Assembly: GCA_965221935.1 (NCBI GenBank)
Contig: CBDCSZ010000067.1
Span: 54,549-118,548 of the forward strand
Source: JAPOXR01 sp965221935
GTDB taxonomy: Bacteria; Pseudomonadota; Alphaproteobacteria; Rhodobacterales; Rhodobacteraceae
DNA length: 64,000 nucleotides
Direction of reading: 5' to 3'
Translations under genes and position numbers: made by a program
Notes under the pieces: generated by a model
Seen by the model: the letters and a program-made list of their open reading frames with translations, nothing else
Told to the model about the DNA's origin: nothing
Databases searched by the model: none
Part shown: positions 1 to 9,740 of the stretch, piece after piece
How positions within the stretch are numbered: position 1 is the first letter of the stretch
Layout of the letters: each line of letters opens with the position of its first letter

Positions 1-618
1 ATTCGCGTGCTTTCGGATGGCCTCAAGAGCCGATTCGTCCATGCTGTGCGCCGTGGCGGAAAAGTGGGCGTGAAACCGAAAGAAGCGCAATATCCGCAGA
101 AAATCCTCTTGAATACGCGCGTCTGGACTGCCGACAAAACGGACCCGCCGGTTCTTCAAGTCGCCCAGCGCACCCAGCGGATCGCGCAGATTGCCGTCAT
201 CATCAGCATAGAGCGCATTTATTGTGAAGTCTCTGCGTATGGCGTCTTCTTCAATACTATCTGCATACTCGACTTCCGGGCGCCGGCCATCTCCGCCGTA
301 ATCTCGTCGGAAACTCGTGACTTCGATGGATCGCCCATCGATGATGATCCTCACAGTGCCGAAACTGTAGCCATCTAACAGTGTCCTGAAGCCTGCACGC
401 CCGGCAAGCGCCTGAACCTGCCACGGTCTGGCGTCTGTTGCGATGTCAATGTCTTCGACATCCCTGCCAATCAGCGCATCTCGCACAGTGCCGCCAACCA
501 GCCAGGCCTGATGCCCAGCGCTCTTGAGCATGCCGCAGGCACAGCCCGCAGAACCATGCTTGGCGAAAACCGCCTTCAGCCTTTGCCGCACGGCGCCTGT
601 TTCAAAATCGTCGCTCAC
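1..618 (-). CDS. cca: CCA tRNA nucleotidyltransferase, 3' end outside window
   Basis: Adds or repairs the 3' CCA of tRNAs in the cytosol. The minus strand is open from a GTG at 616-618 to the window edge, giving about 206 residues of the N-terminal catalytic head. Family signatures are WLVGGTVRDALIGR (nucleotidyltransferase motif), EDIDIATDARPWQ with the metal-binding DxD, and RRDFTINALYAD. The head continues into the neck helices (QEDFLRILRFFRFHA). The GTG is chosen because it begins MSDDFETGAVRQRLKAVF, just upstream of the first conserved segment. It is the last of three co-directional genes (hslO, nudL, cca). The family assignment is certain; the C-terminal part cannot be seen. Confidence 0.95.
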   Translation of the reverse strand, partial: MSDDFETGAVRQRLKAVFAKHGSAGCACGMLKSAGHQAWLVGGTVRDALIGRDVEDIDIATDARPWQVQALAGRAGFRTLLDGYSFGTVRIIIDGRSIEVTSFRRDYGGDGRRPEVEYADSIEEDAIRRDFTINALYADDDGNLRDPLGALGDLKNRRVRFVGSPDARIQEDFLRILRFFRFHAHFSATAHSMDESALEAIRKHAN

Positions 619-781
619 AAGTCCACTGTTTTGTTTCCCGCGCCGGCGGCGAAAGGCCGCTGCCCGCCGGAGGACCGAAAGACCCTTCGCCAAAACCCGA
701 TGCAAACCGATTCAGGGAGCGAAGGTCCAGCCCGCCTGCGTGACCCGGTTTTGATTTGACAGCGGCCGGCACGGGGTTTTG

Positions 782-1384
782 TCACTGCTGGAGTCGCCGG
801 GCCAATCCATTCAGGATGGCGGCGGTTGCGCCCCAAATGTAGTGCGGACCATAAGGAACGGCGTGGTATCGCCTCTGTTTTCCTTGCCAGAGGACGCGCT
901 CAGTCCTGTAGTTTGCCGGATCGATCAAAAAAAGCAATGGCACCTCAAAGACCGACTCCACCTCTTCAGCTTGAAGCACCGGCTCAAATTCACTGACAAC
1001 AGCGGCGACAAACGGAAAGATCCGAAAGCCAGTCACGGTGTTGTGAAACGGGCACCGGCCCAGAAATTCGACCTGTGCCGGTAAAATCCCGATTTCCTCT
1101 CCGGCCTCCCGAAGCGCTGCTGCCTGCGGCCCGTTGTCTTCGGCCGCAAGTCTGCCACCGGGAAATGAAATCTGCCCGGCGTGATGCGCCAGATTCGGCG
1201 AGCGTTTTGTCAGGATGACATTCAATCCATTTTCACGCGCGATCAAGGGGATAAGCACAGCGGCATCCACCCGCGGAAACGTTGACGCCACTGAATCACC
1301 TGGCGCGAATTTCAGGTCGGAACTTTCCTCTGCGCATCCTTCGAGCGCCGCGCGGACCGAGCTGAAAAGTGAAGCGGCGTCCAC
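782..1384 (-). CDS. nudL: CoA pyrophosphatase (NudL-type Nudix hydrolase)
   Basis: 200 residues. Predicted to hydrolyse coenzyme A or its derivatives to phosphopantetheine and 3',5'-ADP. The Nudix box reads GGRLAAEDNGPQAAALREAGEEIGI, seen here as GG followed by a spacer and REAGEEIGI. It is preceded by the CoA-pyrophosphatase signature HHAGQISFPGG. The start lies 3 nt after the end of hslO and the gene points toward cca, so the three are probably one transcript. The length is usual for the subfamily. The subfamily call rests on the HxGQISFPGG signature next to the Nudix box. Confidence 0.9.
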   Translation of the reverse strand: MDAASLFSSVRAALEGCAEESSDLKFAPGDSVASTFPRVDAAVLIPLIARENGLNVILTKRSPNLAHHAGQISFPGGRLAAEDNGPQAAALREAGEEIGILPAQVEFLGRCPFHNTVTGFRIFPFVAAVVSEFEPVLQAEEVESVFEVPLLFLIDPANYRTERVLWQGKQRRYHAVPYGPHYIWGATAAILNGLARRLQQ

Positions 1385-1387
1385 AGC

Positions 1388-2344
1388 CTATTCCGAAACC
1401 GCTTCAAACCCGAGGCTTGACGGTTCGAACTCGTAACCGCGGCCGCAAAACTGGCACTCCGCGGTCACGACGCCTGAAGGCGTCGTCATCGACTCTATAT
1501 CCTTGGACGAATAGATCGACAGTCCCTGCCGCACCTTGACGGCCGAGCAGCTGCAGCCAAACTCAACCCTCTGTAGCGATCCGGCGTGCGGCTGTTCTTC
1601 ATGAAACAAACCAAACAGCGTGTGCAGCATCGATGTCGAAGGTCCAGTCAGTTCCAGCTCGTCCACGGTTGACAAGAAAGCATTCACTCTGATCCAGTCT
1701 TCGGGCACTTCGCCGCCATTGGTCTCCAACGCCATTGAATCGGCGGACCTCGTCTTTGCCTCCGGCATGCGCTGGATGACGATGCCGCCGCCGCGCCATT
1801 TCATGACTCCCGCTTCGGCGGATTGTCCGACGGCAATTGCAAAACGAGTGGGGATCTGTTCGGAGCGCCGGAAATAATCCTCGGCACATCCGGCGAGCGT
1901 CGCTTGTTCCAGCGGCACAAGACCTTGAAAAGGCTGTTTGCCGTCGTTCCGGTCAATCAAGATTCCGAAATAACCAGGGGATTCGTTCCACGGCGGAAGC
2001 CTTTCGCCGCGGCGCAGGGGGTCGTCAAATGTCGCCATTGCCCGGAGTCTGGCGGTGCCGCCGGGCTTGATGGGCGCAAGATAGTCGGACGCAAGCAGCC
2101 GTAACGCGCCCTTGCCCCGCACCTGGATTGAGAATTTCCACCCCGGTTGTATCATCTGGCCAATGAGCGCAGTCAGCACGGACGCTTCAGCAATGGCGGT
2201 TTCAATTGCCGGAGGATAGTTCCGACCTGACAACAATTCTTGAAGAGTCCGGGCAAGCCGCACGGAACGTCCGCGAATTGGCGAGCGTGCAAACCGGAAC
2301 TGGATGACACCGTCATCTTCATCAATCTGTGGATCGTGCTGCAT
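1388..2344 (-). CDS. hslO: Hsp33 redox-regulated chaperone
   Basis: Cytosolic holdase switched on by oxidation of a zinc centre. The C-terminal redox switch is visible as CSC followed about 30 residues later by CQFC, the four Hsp33 zinc ligands. The N-terminal domain shows the family's VIQFRF start and the central AEASVLTALIGQMI helix. The open frame continues upstream to 2473. I choose ATG 2342-2344 because homologous sequence begins there (MQHDPQIDEDDG) and the 43 residues before it look like random translation. That gives 318 residues, normal for Hsp33. First gene of the hslO-nudL-cca run. Confidence 0.93.
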   Translation of the reverse strand: MQHDPQIDEDDGVIQFRFARSPIRGRSVRLARTLQELLSGRNYPPAIETAIAEASVLTALIGQMIQPGWKFSIQVRGKGALRLLASDYLAPIKPGGTARLRAMATFDDPLRRGERLPPWNESPGYFGILIDRNDGKQPFQGLVPLEQATLAGCAEDYFRRSEQIPTRFAIAVGQSAEAGVMKWRGGGIVIQRMPEAKTRSADSMALETNGGEVPEDWIRVNAFLSTVDELELTGPSTSMLHTLFGLFHEEQPHAGSLQRVEFGCSCSAVKVRQGLSIYSSKDIESMTTPSGVVTAECQFCGRGYEFEPSSLGFEAVSE

Positions 2345-2652
2345 GCGGCGACTCAGGGGTAACGGCGGCAAACCGGAGGGGCGATTGTGGGTTATATGGC
2401 CGATTCTCTGCGACTTAAACGATTTGCGATGACGGCGGGAGCAGTCAAAGACGCACAGCGCCACAGACGACATGGCATTGATTGCCGGTTTGCGCTGTCC
2501 GCATGCGACTTGGCAAACCGCTCAAGTGAACAGATATGAGCCAACGTTTCAGGGTTTGCGGCGCCGAAAAATTATCCGGTCACACCGGCGGCGCGAAACG
2601 CCTGACTGGTCTGAAAGAGAGAACTGTCGAAACGATTGCCCGGGCCTGAACG

Positions 2653-3138
2653 ATGCGCCGCTATGATGAATCTGTCCGATATGATGTCAGCTATGTCGAG
2701 AGGCAGGGCGCGTACGGGGTAATTCTGCAGGGTGAAAAGGTCTTGCTGACCCACCAGGCGGAACCCGTTCCCGAGACCCAGCTGCCCGGCGGAGGCATTG
2801 ACCCAAATGAAGGGCCGCTGCAGGCCCTGAAACGGGAAACTCTGGAAGAAACCGGCTGGTCTGTCAGGGCGGTCCGCTTTTTGGCGGCCTATCGGCGTTT
2901 CACCTACATGCCCGAATACGATCTATGGGCAAGGAAAACCCACCGGGTCTATTTGTGCCGGCCGACCCGCCGCATCGGTCCGCCGCAGGAGCGAGGCCAT
3001 TCTGCGTTTTGGGTTCCAGCCCTGACCGGGATCCCAATGTTGGCCAGCGCCGGAGACCAAGCCATGCTGGCGTTTGCCATTGCCGCGGTCGCCCACAGCG
3101 ATGGCGGCCGAATTGCGGCGAAACCGAAATGCCTTTAG
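2653..3138 (+). CDS. Nudix hydrolase, substrate unknown
   Basis: 161 residues with a complete Nudix box (GGGIDPNEGPLQALKRETLEETGW: G, five residues, E, seven residues, RETLEETG). It differs from the nudL product in lacking the HxGQxSFPGG signature, so it belongs to another branch such as the NTP or dinucleoside-polyphosphate pyrophosphatases. The substrate cannot be read from sequence. It is divergent from hslO and ends 31 nt before the argG start, so it may share a transcript with argG. The start is the first ATG of the frame and lacks a strong ribosome site. Confidence 0.85.
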   Translation: MRRYDESVRYDVSYVERQGAYGVILQGEKVLLTHQAEPVPETQLPGGGIDPNEGPLQALKRETLEETGWSVRAVRFLAAYRRFTYMPEYDLWARKTHRVYLCRPTRRIGPPQERGHSAFWVPALTGIPMLASAGDQAMLAFAIAAVAHSDGGRIAAKPKCL

Positions 3139-3169
3139 ACGCTGCCGCGTAACTCAGCAGGACGCCCCA

Positions 3170-4417
3170 ATGAGCCCGATGCGAAAAGTTGTGCTTGCCT
3201 ATTCCGGCGGATTGGACACATCCATCATACTCAGGTGGTTGCAGACCGAATACAATGCCGAAGTTGTGACCTTCACCGCCGACCTCGGCCAGGGCGAGGA
3301 ACTCGAACCTGCGCGCCGGAAGGCCGAACTGCTTGGCATACGCGATATCCGGATCGAGGATCTCCGCGAGGAATTCGCCCGCGACTATATCTTTCCGATG
3401 TTTCGCGCGAACGCTCTCTATGAAGGTCTCTATCTGCTCGGAACATCCATTGCCCGGCCGCTGATCGCCAAACGCCTGATTGAGATCGCCGAGGAGACCG
3501 GCGCTGACGCCATCGCGCACGGCGCGACCGGCAAGGGCAATGACCAAGTGCGGTTTGAACTGTCCGCCTATGCTCTCAATCCATCGATTGAAGTGATCGC
3601 GCCGTGGCGCGAATGGAAGCTGACAAGCAGGGCCAAACTGCTGGAATACGCCGAGCAAAACCAGATTCCCATTGCCCGAGACCAGCGCGGAGAGGCGCCG
3701 TTTTCGGTGGATGCGAACCTTTTGCACACTTCATCCGAAGGCAAAGTGCTGGAGGATCCGGCCGAAGAGGCGCCTGAATACGTATATCAGCGCACTGTCG
3801 ATCCCAGTTCTGCGCCGGATGACGCGGAGTTCATAACGATCGAATTTGAAGGCGGCGACGCCGTCGGCCTCAACGGGTCGGCCAAATCCCCGGCGAATCT
3901 GCTGGCCGGACTGAACACCATCGGCGGACGCCACGGCATCGGGCGCCTTGATCTGGTTGAAAACCGGTTTGTCGGCATGAAATCGCGGGGGATCTATGAA
4001 ACCCCGGGCGGAACAATCCTCCTGGAAGCGCATCGCGGCATCGAACAGATCACTCTTGACCGGGGCGCCGCCCATCTCAAGGACGAATTGATGCCGCGGT
4101 ACTCAGAGCTGATTTACAACGGTTTCTGGTTCAGCCCGGAAAGGGAAATGCTGCAGGCCCTGATTGACCAAAGCCAGACCCACGTTTCAGGAACCGTGAG
4201 GCTTAAACTGTTCAAGGGCAGCGTTCAGACTGTCGGCCGGAAGTCCCCTGAATCGCTGTATTCCGAAAAACATGTCACCTTCGAAGAGGATGCAGGAGCG
4301 TATGATCAGACGCATGCGACAGGATTCATTCGGCTGAACGCGCTGCGGTTGCGGCTGCTTGCGGAGCGCAATCGGCGTTTGGGTGAACGCACCACAGGCT
4401 GCCGCGGGCGAAAGTGA
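3170..4417 (+). CDS. argG: argininosuccinate synthase
   Basis: Condenses citrulline and aspartate with ATP in arginine synthesis. 415 residues. The N-terminal P-loop of the N-type PPase fold is AYSGGLDTS; HGATGKGNDQVRFE and the SVDANLLHTSSEG segment are further family hallmarks. The frame is open from 3074, but ATG 3170 is chosen because an AGGA lies about 9 nt upstream and conserved sequence starts at MRKVVLAYSGG. The C-terminus ends in a basic tail, slightly longer than usual. It is single copy here with no other arg genes beside it. Confidence 0.96.
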   Translation: MSPMRKVVLAYSGGLDTSIILRWLQTEYNAEVVTFTADLGQGEELEPARRKAELLGIRDIRIEDLREEFARDYIFPMFRANALYEGLYLLGTSIARPLIAKRLIEIAEETGADAIAHGATGKGNDQVRFELSAYALNPSIEVIAPWREWKLTSRAKLLEYAEQNQIPIARDQRGEAPFSVDANLLHTSSEGKVLEDPAEEAPEYVYQRTVDPSSAPDDAEFITIEFEGGDAVGLNGSAKSPANLLAGLNTIGGRHGIGRLDLVENRFVGMKSRGIYETPGGTILLEAHRGIEQITLDRGAAHLKDELMPRYSELIYNGFWFSPEREMLQALIDQSQTHVSGTVRLKLFKGSVQTVGRKSPESLYSEKHVTFEEDAGAYDQTHATGFIRLNALRLRLLAERNRRLGERTTGCRGRK

Positions 4418-4936
4418 AATTGGCCGGCAATGCGGTTGTGACTCGCGGCTGATTCCGCCTGCCATGCAAGTGTTGTGCGCTCGCCGTCCCTTTTGGCGGC
4501 GCTGTATTCGCGGAGAGGCGCAAGGACATTTCCAAGTTCGGCGCGGAAACTGCCGCGGGGGAATCCGCGCGCTGCCGGCCATTGCCGGCATGATCAAACC
4601 GGCGGTTGCGATCATCAGCCTGATTGTCGACAGATCACCGCGCTCTGAACCGGTGGATTGACGCCGGAATCGGCCGGGAAAAAACGCACATTGCCGCCCG
4701 CGCAGATTGACTTTCGGCCTACCGCCACCTAGATCCTCGACAGGAAAGAAAAGGACAACGCCTAGGCGATCACCGATTTGACGAGTGACAGGGCAGCCGC
4801 CCAGGCGGAGACGCAATCCATGGCACTTCGGAACGAAGCCTGTTTCGCGCAGATGCTTGGGGGCACTGCAACTCCGCTGGAGACGACGGCCATCCAGATT
4901 CTTCGACGACGGCCAGGTTAAGACAAGGAAACCATT
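4418..4936 (+). other. 519-bp intergenic stretch without a recognisable gene
   Basis: Both strands carry only short frames whose translations resemble nothing I recognise. One plus-strand stretch near 4730-4915 looks like helical protein with a TAG inside it (KEKDNA then AITDLTSDRAAAQAE), so a decayed small gene is possible but unproven. The segment separates argG from msrA. Confidence 0.5.
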
Positions 4937-5581
4937 ATGACGACTCGGTTGAACCTGCGGCAATTGGCGCTGGCAGCAGGATTTTCGCTCTGGGGAACGA
5001 TAGCTGTGGCTGCCACAGAATCGATCATTGTCGCCGGGGGCTGTTTTTGGTGTGTTGAATCGGATTTTGACACGGTGAACGGCGTCAAGGTCACGACCTC
5101 AGGCTATACCGGAGGCACTCTGAAAAATCCGACTTACGGCGCGGTGACCTCCGGGAAGAGCGGCCACTACGAGGCCGTCAAGATCGAGTACAATCCGGCC
5201 CAAGTGTCCTTGCGCACACTCCTCGACAAGTTCTGGAGAAGCGTGGATCCGACTGACGCCGGCGGTCAGTTCTGCGACCGGGGGTCAAGCTACAGGACCG
5301 CCATCTTCGTCAACAGCAGCGCCCAGCGCAAACATGCCGAGGCGACAAAAGTTGCTGCGGAAAAAGCCCTTGGCATGGAAATCGTCACGCCAATTGTGGA
5401 CGCGGCAAAGTTTTACCGCGCAGAGGACAAGCACCAGGATTACTATCTTGGTTCGAAGCGCGTGTTCACGCGGTTTGGACTCATCAAGCAATCGGATGCC
5501 TACAAACGTTACCGGGAGGCGTGTGGACGGGACCAGCGGGTCAAACAGCTTTGGGGAAGCGAAGCGGCCTTCCTCCACTGA
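4937..5581 (+). CDS. msrA: peptide methionine sulfoxide reductase MsrA, exported form
   Basis: Reduces methionine-S-sulfoxide in proteins. 214 residues. The catalytic GGCFWCVE motif is at about residues 34-41. It is preceded by a signal-peptide-like N-terminus (basic MTTRLNLR, then a hydrophobic LALAAGFSLWGTIAVAA stretch), so export to the periplasm is likely. Other MsrA markers are SGYTGG, GHYEAVKIEYNP and the HQDYY segment. An AAGGAAA ribosome site sits just upstream of the ATG. Monocistronic by spacing. Confidence 0.95.
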   Translation: MTTRLNLRQLALAAGFSLWGTIAVAATESIIVAGGCFWCVESDFDTVNGVKVTTSGYTGGTLKNPTYGAVTSGKSGHYEAVKIEYNPAQVSLRTLLDKFWRSVDPTDAGGQFCDRGSSYRTAIFVNSSAQRKHAEATKVAAEKALGMEIVTPIVDAAKFYRAEDKHQDYYLGSKRVFTRFGLIKQSDAYKRYREACGRDQRVKQLWGSEAAFLH

Positions 5582-5653
5582 CCCGCATTTTTTTGCGCGT
5601 GTTCTGCCCGGGCGCCGGAGATTGACTGTTTCCGGCGCTGGTCCCGGCAACTG

Positions 5654-5932
5654 TCAGACGAAGTTGTTGGCGATAATTATTCTCAGCGCATAGATGCCGA
5701 AAAACAGCACCAATGGAGTCAGGTCCAAGGCTCCGGTGTTTGGCATGAAGCGCCGGATTCGCGAATAGAACGGGTCCAGCAGTCGGTTAAGACCTTGCCA
5801 GATTAAAGCCACGAATTCCTGGCGCGTGTTCAGAATGTTGAACCCGATGAGCCAGCTCATGATGACATGAGCGACGACCAAGAACGTCAGCAGGTCCAGC
5901 GCCCACATGACAATCACAACGATTGAATTCAT
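5654..5932 (-). CDS. YggT-family membrane protein
   Basis: 92 residues from ATG 5930-5932 (MNSIVVIVMW). Two hydrophobic segments flank the family's central signature: a residue 5-25 helix, then LNRLLDPFYSRIRRFMPNTGALDLTPLVLFF, and a last helix. YggT proteins are small inner-membrane proteins whose biochemical role is poorly defined. In several bacteria they lie with cell-division or proline-synthesis genes, but neither neighbour here belongs to those sets. The frame extends seven codons upstream (MRDWEPA), which I consider untranslated. Confidence 0.9.
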   Translation of the reverse strand: MNSIVVIVMWALDLLTFLVVAHVIMSWLIGFNILNTRQEFVALIWQGLNRLLDPFYSRIRRFMPNTGALDLTPLVLFFGIYALRIIIANNFV

Positions 5933-6268
5933 TGCCGGCTCCCAATCTCTCAAGAAGTGTGATTAGTCGCTGGTGAAGCTTTCCGCAAGACAGCTCCGCC
6001 GGGAGATCGGCAAAGAGATGGCGGATCTGCCGCTGAGAATGACAAAATGACCGTCTCGTGTTTCTAAGGCCTCGCTCCCCGGGCCAGCTCCAGTCATCCG
6101 GATGACTGCGGTCACCTGCACCGGTGCGCGAATTGTCGGCCGGCGGCGGCGCGGGATCGACAGGTGTTGCGGGCTCGCGCGCGGTCGGCGGGCATGTCAG
6201 GCATTCTTGACAACAAAGGAGTTTAGCCCGAAGATCTCGCCTGTTGGTCGGCTCGGCGGGATAGAAAA
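5933..6268. other. divergent intergenic region
   Basis: 336 bp between the YggT gene (leftward) and the MFS gene (rightward). It must hold both promoters, but I see no convincing -35/-10 pair, terminator or small ORF. Confidence 0.5.
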
Positions 6269-7591
6269 ATGACCGGATTCAACAAGCGCATCTGGGGCTG
6301 GATGTTCTTTGACTGGGCGAGCCAGCCATACTTTACGCTCTTGCTGACATTTGTTTTCGCTCCCTATTTCACTTCTACGGTTGTCGGCGATGCCGCGCTG
6401 GGCCAAGAATACTGGGGTTGGATGCTCACATTCGTCGGCATCACGTTTGCGGTTCTGGCGCCGGTGCTCGGAGCCGTCGCTGACGGCACCGGGTCGAGGC
6501 GGGCCTGGATCACTGTCTTTGCGGCTATGTGCGCTGCCGGTTCGTTTGCGCTCTGGTGGGCGCTTCCCGGAGGCGCCTACTTCTGGCCGCTTATCTTCTT
6601 CGGGATTGGTCTGATCGGGGCCGAGTTCGCCCAGATGTTTGTCAACGCGATGCTGCCGGGCCTTGGCTCAGACAAGCAGATCGGCGTGATTTCAGGCTCG
6701 GGGTGGGCTTTCGGTTACGCCGGGGGAATCATTTCACTCGCGTTGGTTCTGCTGCTGCTTGCCGAAGACCATTCCGGAACGACGCTGCTTGGCAATGCGC
6801 CGATATTCGGTCTGGATCCGGACACCCGCGAAGGAACCCGCTCGGTTGGCCCGTTCACAGCGATCTGGTTTGTGATCTTCATGCTCCCTTTCTATTTTTG
6901 GGCCAGCGACACGCCGCAAAGGAAAGCCCGGGAATCGATCAGCGGGCTGATCAACACGATACGTAAACTGCCGGAAGAGCGCAGCCTGCTGGCGTTTCTC
7001 GGATCTTCGATGTTTTACCGCGACGCGCTGAACGGTCTTTATGCTTTCGGCGGCATCTATGCGGCTGGCGTTCTGGAGTGGTCAATTGTCCAGATCGGAG
7101 TGTTTGGTGTGATCAGCTTGGTTTTTGGGATGATTTTTGCGTGGATTGGCGGCTTTGCCGACGGCCGCTGGGGGCCAAAGCCTGTCATCGCCGTGGCGGC
7201 AGCGGTTCTCATTATTGTCTGTGTCGTGGTTCTCTCCACCTCGCGCATCTCATTCTTCGGAATATCGCTCGCGGCGGATTCAAGCCTTCCGGACAATATT
7301 TTCCTTGTCTGCGGGTGCATCATTGGCGGCGCTGGCGGAACCATTCAAGCGGCGTCACGCACGATGATGGTCAGACAGGCGAACCCCGAGCGGATGACAG
7401 AGGCCTTCGGCCTTTATGCGTTTTCCGGCAAGGCGACGTCTTTTTTGGCACCCTTTCTGATTGCGCTTGTCACCGGAATGACCGGCAGTCAGCAGCTCGG
7501 CATTACGCCTTTGATCCTGCTGTTCGCCGTTGGCCTTTTTCTCTTGCGCTGGGTTCAGGCCGAAAGGCCGCCCAGCAGGCAGAGAGCATGA
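6269..7591 (+). CDS. MFS transporter, UMF1/Atg22-like
   Basis: 440 residues with about 12 hydrophobic segments. The N-terminus WGWMFFDWASQPYFTLLLTF is typical of the UMF1 branch of the major facilitator superfamily, related to yeast Atg22 vacuolar effluxers. It is expected in the cytoplasmic membrane. Substrates of bacterial members are mostly unknown, so I give none. The loop after helix 2 carries the ADGTGSRRAW variant of the MFS motif. Upstream GGGATAG is a weak ribosome site. Confidence 0.88.
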   Translation: MTGFNKRIWGWMFFDWASQPYFTLLLTFVFAPYFTSTVVGDAALGQEYWGWMLTFVGITFAVLAPVLGAVADGTGSRRAWITVFAAMCAAGSFALWWALPGGAYFWPLIFFGIGLIGAEFAQMFVNAMLPGLGSDKQIGVISGSGWAFGYAGGIISLALVLLLLAEDHSGTTLLGNAPIFGLDPDTREGTRSVGPFTAIWFVIFMLPFYFWASDTPQRKARESISGLINTIRKLPEERSLLAFLGSSMFYRDALNGLYAFGGIYAAGVLEWSIVQIGVFGVISLVFGMIFAWIGGFADGRWGPKPVIAVAAAVLIIVCVVVLSTSRISFFGISLAADSSLPDNIFLVCGCIIGGAGGTIQAASRTMMVRQANPERMTEAFGLYAFSGKATSFLAPFLIALVTGMTGSQQLGITPLILLFAVGLFLLRWVQAERPPSRQRA

Positions 7592-7746
7592 TCGTGCGTC
7601 CGGCAACCGCTCCGGCGCGGCGCTGAAGCGATGACCTCCGCCGTTCCGGCGGCGGGTCGCGGCGCCATCTATTGATTGCCCGCGCGCTTTGGCACAGGTA
7701 GAGACCGCACAACATTGGTTCGAATTCTACGCCGGTGAGGTCCCAT

Positions 7747-8574
7747 ATGTCGCATTCGGAACTGGAGGCGGCCATCGAGGCCGCTTGGGAGCGTCGCGAA
7801 ACCGTCTCGCCAGACACCGGCGGCGAAGTGCGCGAAGCGATCGAGACTGCGCTGAATGCCTTGGACAGCGGGCGGCTCCGTGTCGCTGAGCGCCGGGATA
7901 ACGGCGTATGGATCGTCAATCAATGGGCGAAAAAGGCGGTCATGCTCGGGTTCCGCATACGCGACATGGAACCGCAGTCAGGCGGACCGCAGGACAGCTT
8001 CTGGTGGGACAAGGTTGACAGCAAGTTTGTCGGCTGGACCCCGGCCGATTGGGAAAAAGCCGGGTTTCGGGCAGTGCCGAACTGCATCGTCCGCCGGTCG
8101 GCCTATGTCGCGCCGGGTGTCGTTCTGATGCCGTGTTTTGTGAATTTGGGCGCTTATGTCGGCGAAGGCACGATGGTTGACACCTGGGCCACGGTCGGGT
8201 CGTGCGCGCAGATTGGCCGCAACGTGCATTTGTCAGGCGGCGCCGGGATCGGCGGCGTGCTTGAACCGATGCAGGCCGGCCCGACAATCATCGAAGACAA
8301 TTGCTTCATCGGCGCCAGATCCGAGGTTGTGGAAGGGGTGATTGTCCGCGAGGGATCGGTCCTGGGCATGGGGGTTTTCATCGGCCAGTCGACAAGAATC
8401 GTTGACCGCGCCAGCGGCGAGGTCATGTTCGGTGAAGTGCCGCCCTACTCTGTCGTCGTCGCCGGTTCGATGCCGTCGTCGGGCGGCGTCAATCTCTACT
8501 GTGCGGTGATCGTCAAACAGGTCGATGAGAAAACCCGCAGCAAAACCGGCATAAACGAATTGTTGCGCGACTAG
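7747..8574 (+). CDS. dapD: tetrahydrodipicolinate N-succinyltransferase
   Basis: Third step of the succinylase branch of lysine and meso-diaminopimelate synthesis: succinyl-CoA plus tetrahydrodipicolinate. 275 residues. It has a helical N-terminal domain, then the left-handed beta-helix of hexapeptide repeats (GAYVGEGTMVDTWATVGSCAQIG, IGGVLEPMQAGPTIIEDNCFIGA), and the C-terminal PPYSVVVAGSMPS segment. ATG 7747 is chosen over an in-frame ATG 12 nt upstream because GGTGAGG stands about 9 nt before it. dapE follows after 14 nt, so the two are coupled. Confidence 0.97.
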   Translation: MSHSELEAAIEAAWERRETVSPDTGGEVREAIETALNALDSGRLRVAERRDNGVWIVNQWAKKAVMLGFRIRDMEPQSGGPQDSFWWDKVDSKFVGWTPADWEKAGFRAVPNCIVRRSAYVAPGVVLMPCFVNLGAYVGEGTMVDTWATVGSCAQIGRNVHLSGGAGIGGVLEPMQAGPTIIEDNCFIGARSEVVEGVIVREGSVLGMGVFIGQSTRIVDRASGEVMFGEVPPYSVVVAGSMPSSGGVNLYCAVIVKQVDEKTRSKTGINELLRD

Positions 8575-8588
8575 GCGCCGGCCGGAAT

Positions 8589-9740
8589 ATGTCCGAACCA
8601 CCTGTCGACCCGGTCGCCCTGACATCTGACCTCATCCGTTGCCGGTCAGTCACTCCGCAGGAGGGCGGAGCCCTTACGCTACTGCGGGAACTGCTTGAAA
8701 GCGCAGGTTTTCGCTGTGTCAGAACCGACCGCGGGAATGTGCCGAACCTGTTTGCGCGTTTCGACGGCCCGCCTGGGAAACCGGTGTTCGGTTTCAACGG
8801 CCACACCGATGTCGTGCCTCCGGGCGACCATATGGATTGGACGCACGATCCATATTGCGGCAGCGTTCTCGACGGCTGGGTCTGGGGCCGCGGCGCCGCG
8901 GACATGAAGTCGGGAGTCGCGGCCTTTTCCGCCGCCGCGATAGATTTCGTGCGCCAAAGACCGGATGCCGGGTCCGTGATCCTGGCTGTGACAGGTGACG
9001 AAGAAGGACCGGCCACTGACGGGACAATCGCCATACTCGACTGGATGAATGCAAATGGCGAGAAAATGGACGCCTGTGTGGTCGGCGAGCCAACTTGCCC
9101 GGAGGTGCCGGGTCAAATGATGAAGATCGGACGCCGCGGCTCCATGTCTGTCATTTTCCGGGCCAGCGGCAAGCAGGGCCATTCCGCCTATCCGGAACGG
9201 GCGCGCAATCCCGTCTCAGCGATCGTCAGCCTTTGCCACAGGCTCTGCCAAGAGGGTTTTGACGAAGGGTCAGAGAACTTTGCGCCAACGACATTGGCTG
9301 TAACCACAATTGACACCGGCAACACCGCCGGCAACATTATCCCGGCCCACTGCAGCGCCGCGGTCAATATCCGGTTCAATGATCTGCACAGTTCTGCGGC
9401 GCTGACCGAGTGGCTGCGGCACCAAGCCTGTCAAACTGAGGACAGGTTTGGCGTGACCATCGCTATGGAGACCGTCCTGGCCGGCGAGAGTTTCCTGACC
9501 CCGCCTGGCCCGCTTTCATCGCTTGTCGCTGACGCGGTCGAAAAGGAAACCGGCCGCCGGCCTGAGCTTTCGACTTCAGGCGGAACTTCGGATGCGCGAT
9601 TTATCAAGGACTGTTGTCCGGTGGTCGAGTTTGGACTTGTCGGCGCAACAATGCATCAGGTTGACGAACGGGTCCGCACAGACGACATCAATCAGCTGAA
9701 AGCCATCTATTTGCGCATTCTCGATGGTTTCTTTGCATGA
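8589..9740 (+). CDS. dapE: succinyl-diaminopimelate desuccinylase
   Basis: Dinuclear zinc amidohydrolase (M20 family) giving LL-diaminopimelate. 383 residues. Metal ligands are visible: GFNGHTDVVPPGD (H and catalytic D), GRGAADMKSGVAA (bridging D), TGDEEGPA (catalytic E with the next E as ligand), and the C-terminal MHQVDERV histidine. It follows dapD by 14 nt and overlaps the next gene by 17 nt. Length and motifs are normal. Confidence 0.97.
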   Translation: MSEPPVDPVALTSDLIRCRSVTPQEGGALTLLRELLESAGFRCVRTDRGNVPNLFARFDGPPGKPVFGFNGHTDVVPPGDHMDWTHDPYCGSVLDGWVWGRGAADMKSGVAAFSAAAIDFVRQRPDAGSVILAVTGDEEGPATDGTIAILDWMNANGEKMDACVVGEPTCPEVPGQMMKIGRRGSMSVIFRASGKQGHSAYPERARNPVSAIVSLCHRLCQEGFDEGSENFAPTTLAVTTIDTGNTAGNIIPAHCSAAVNIRFNDLHSSAALTEWLRHQACQTEDRFGVTIAMETVLAGESFLTPPGPLSSLVADAVEKETGRRPELSTSGGTSDARFIKDCCPVVEFGLVGATMHQVDERVRTDDINQLKAIYLRILDGFFA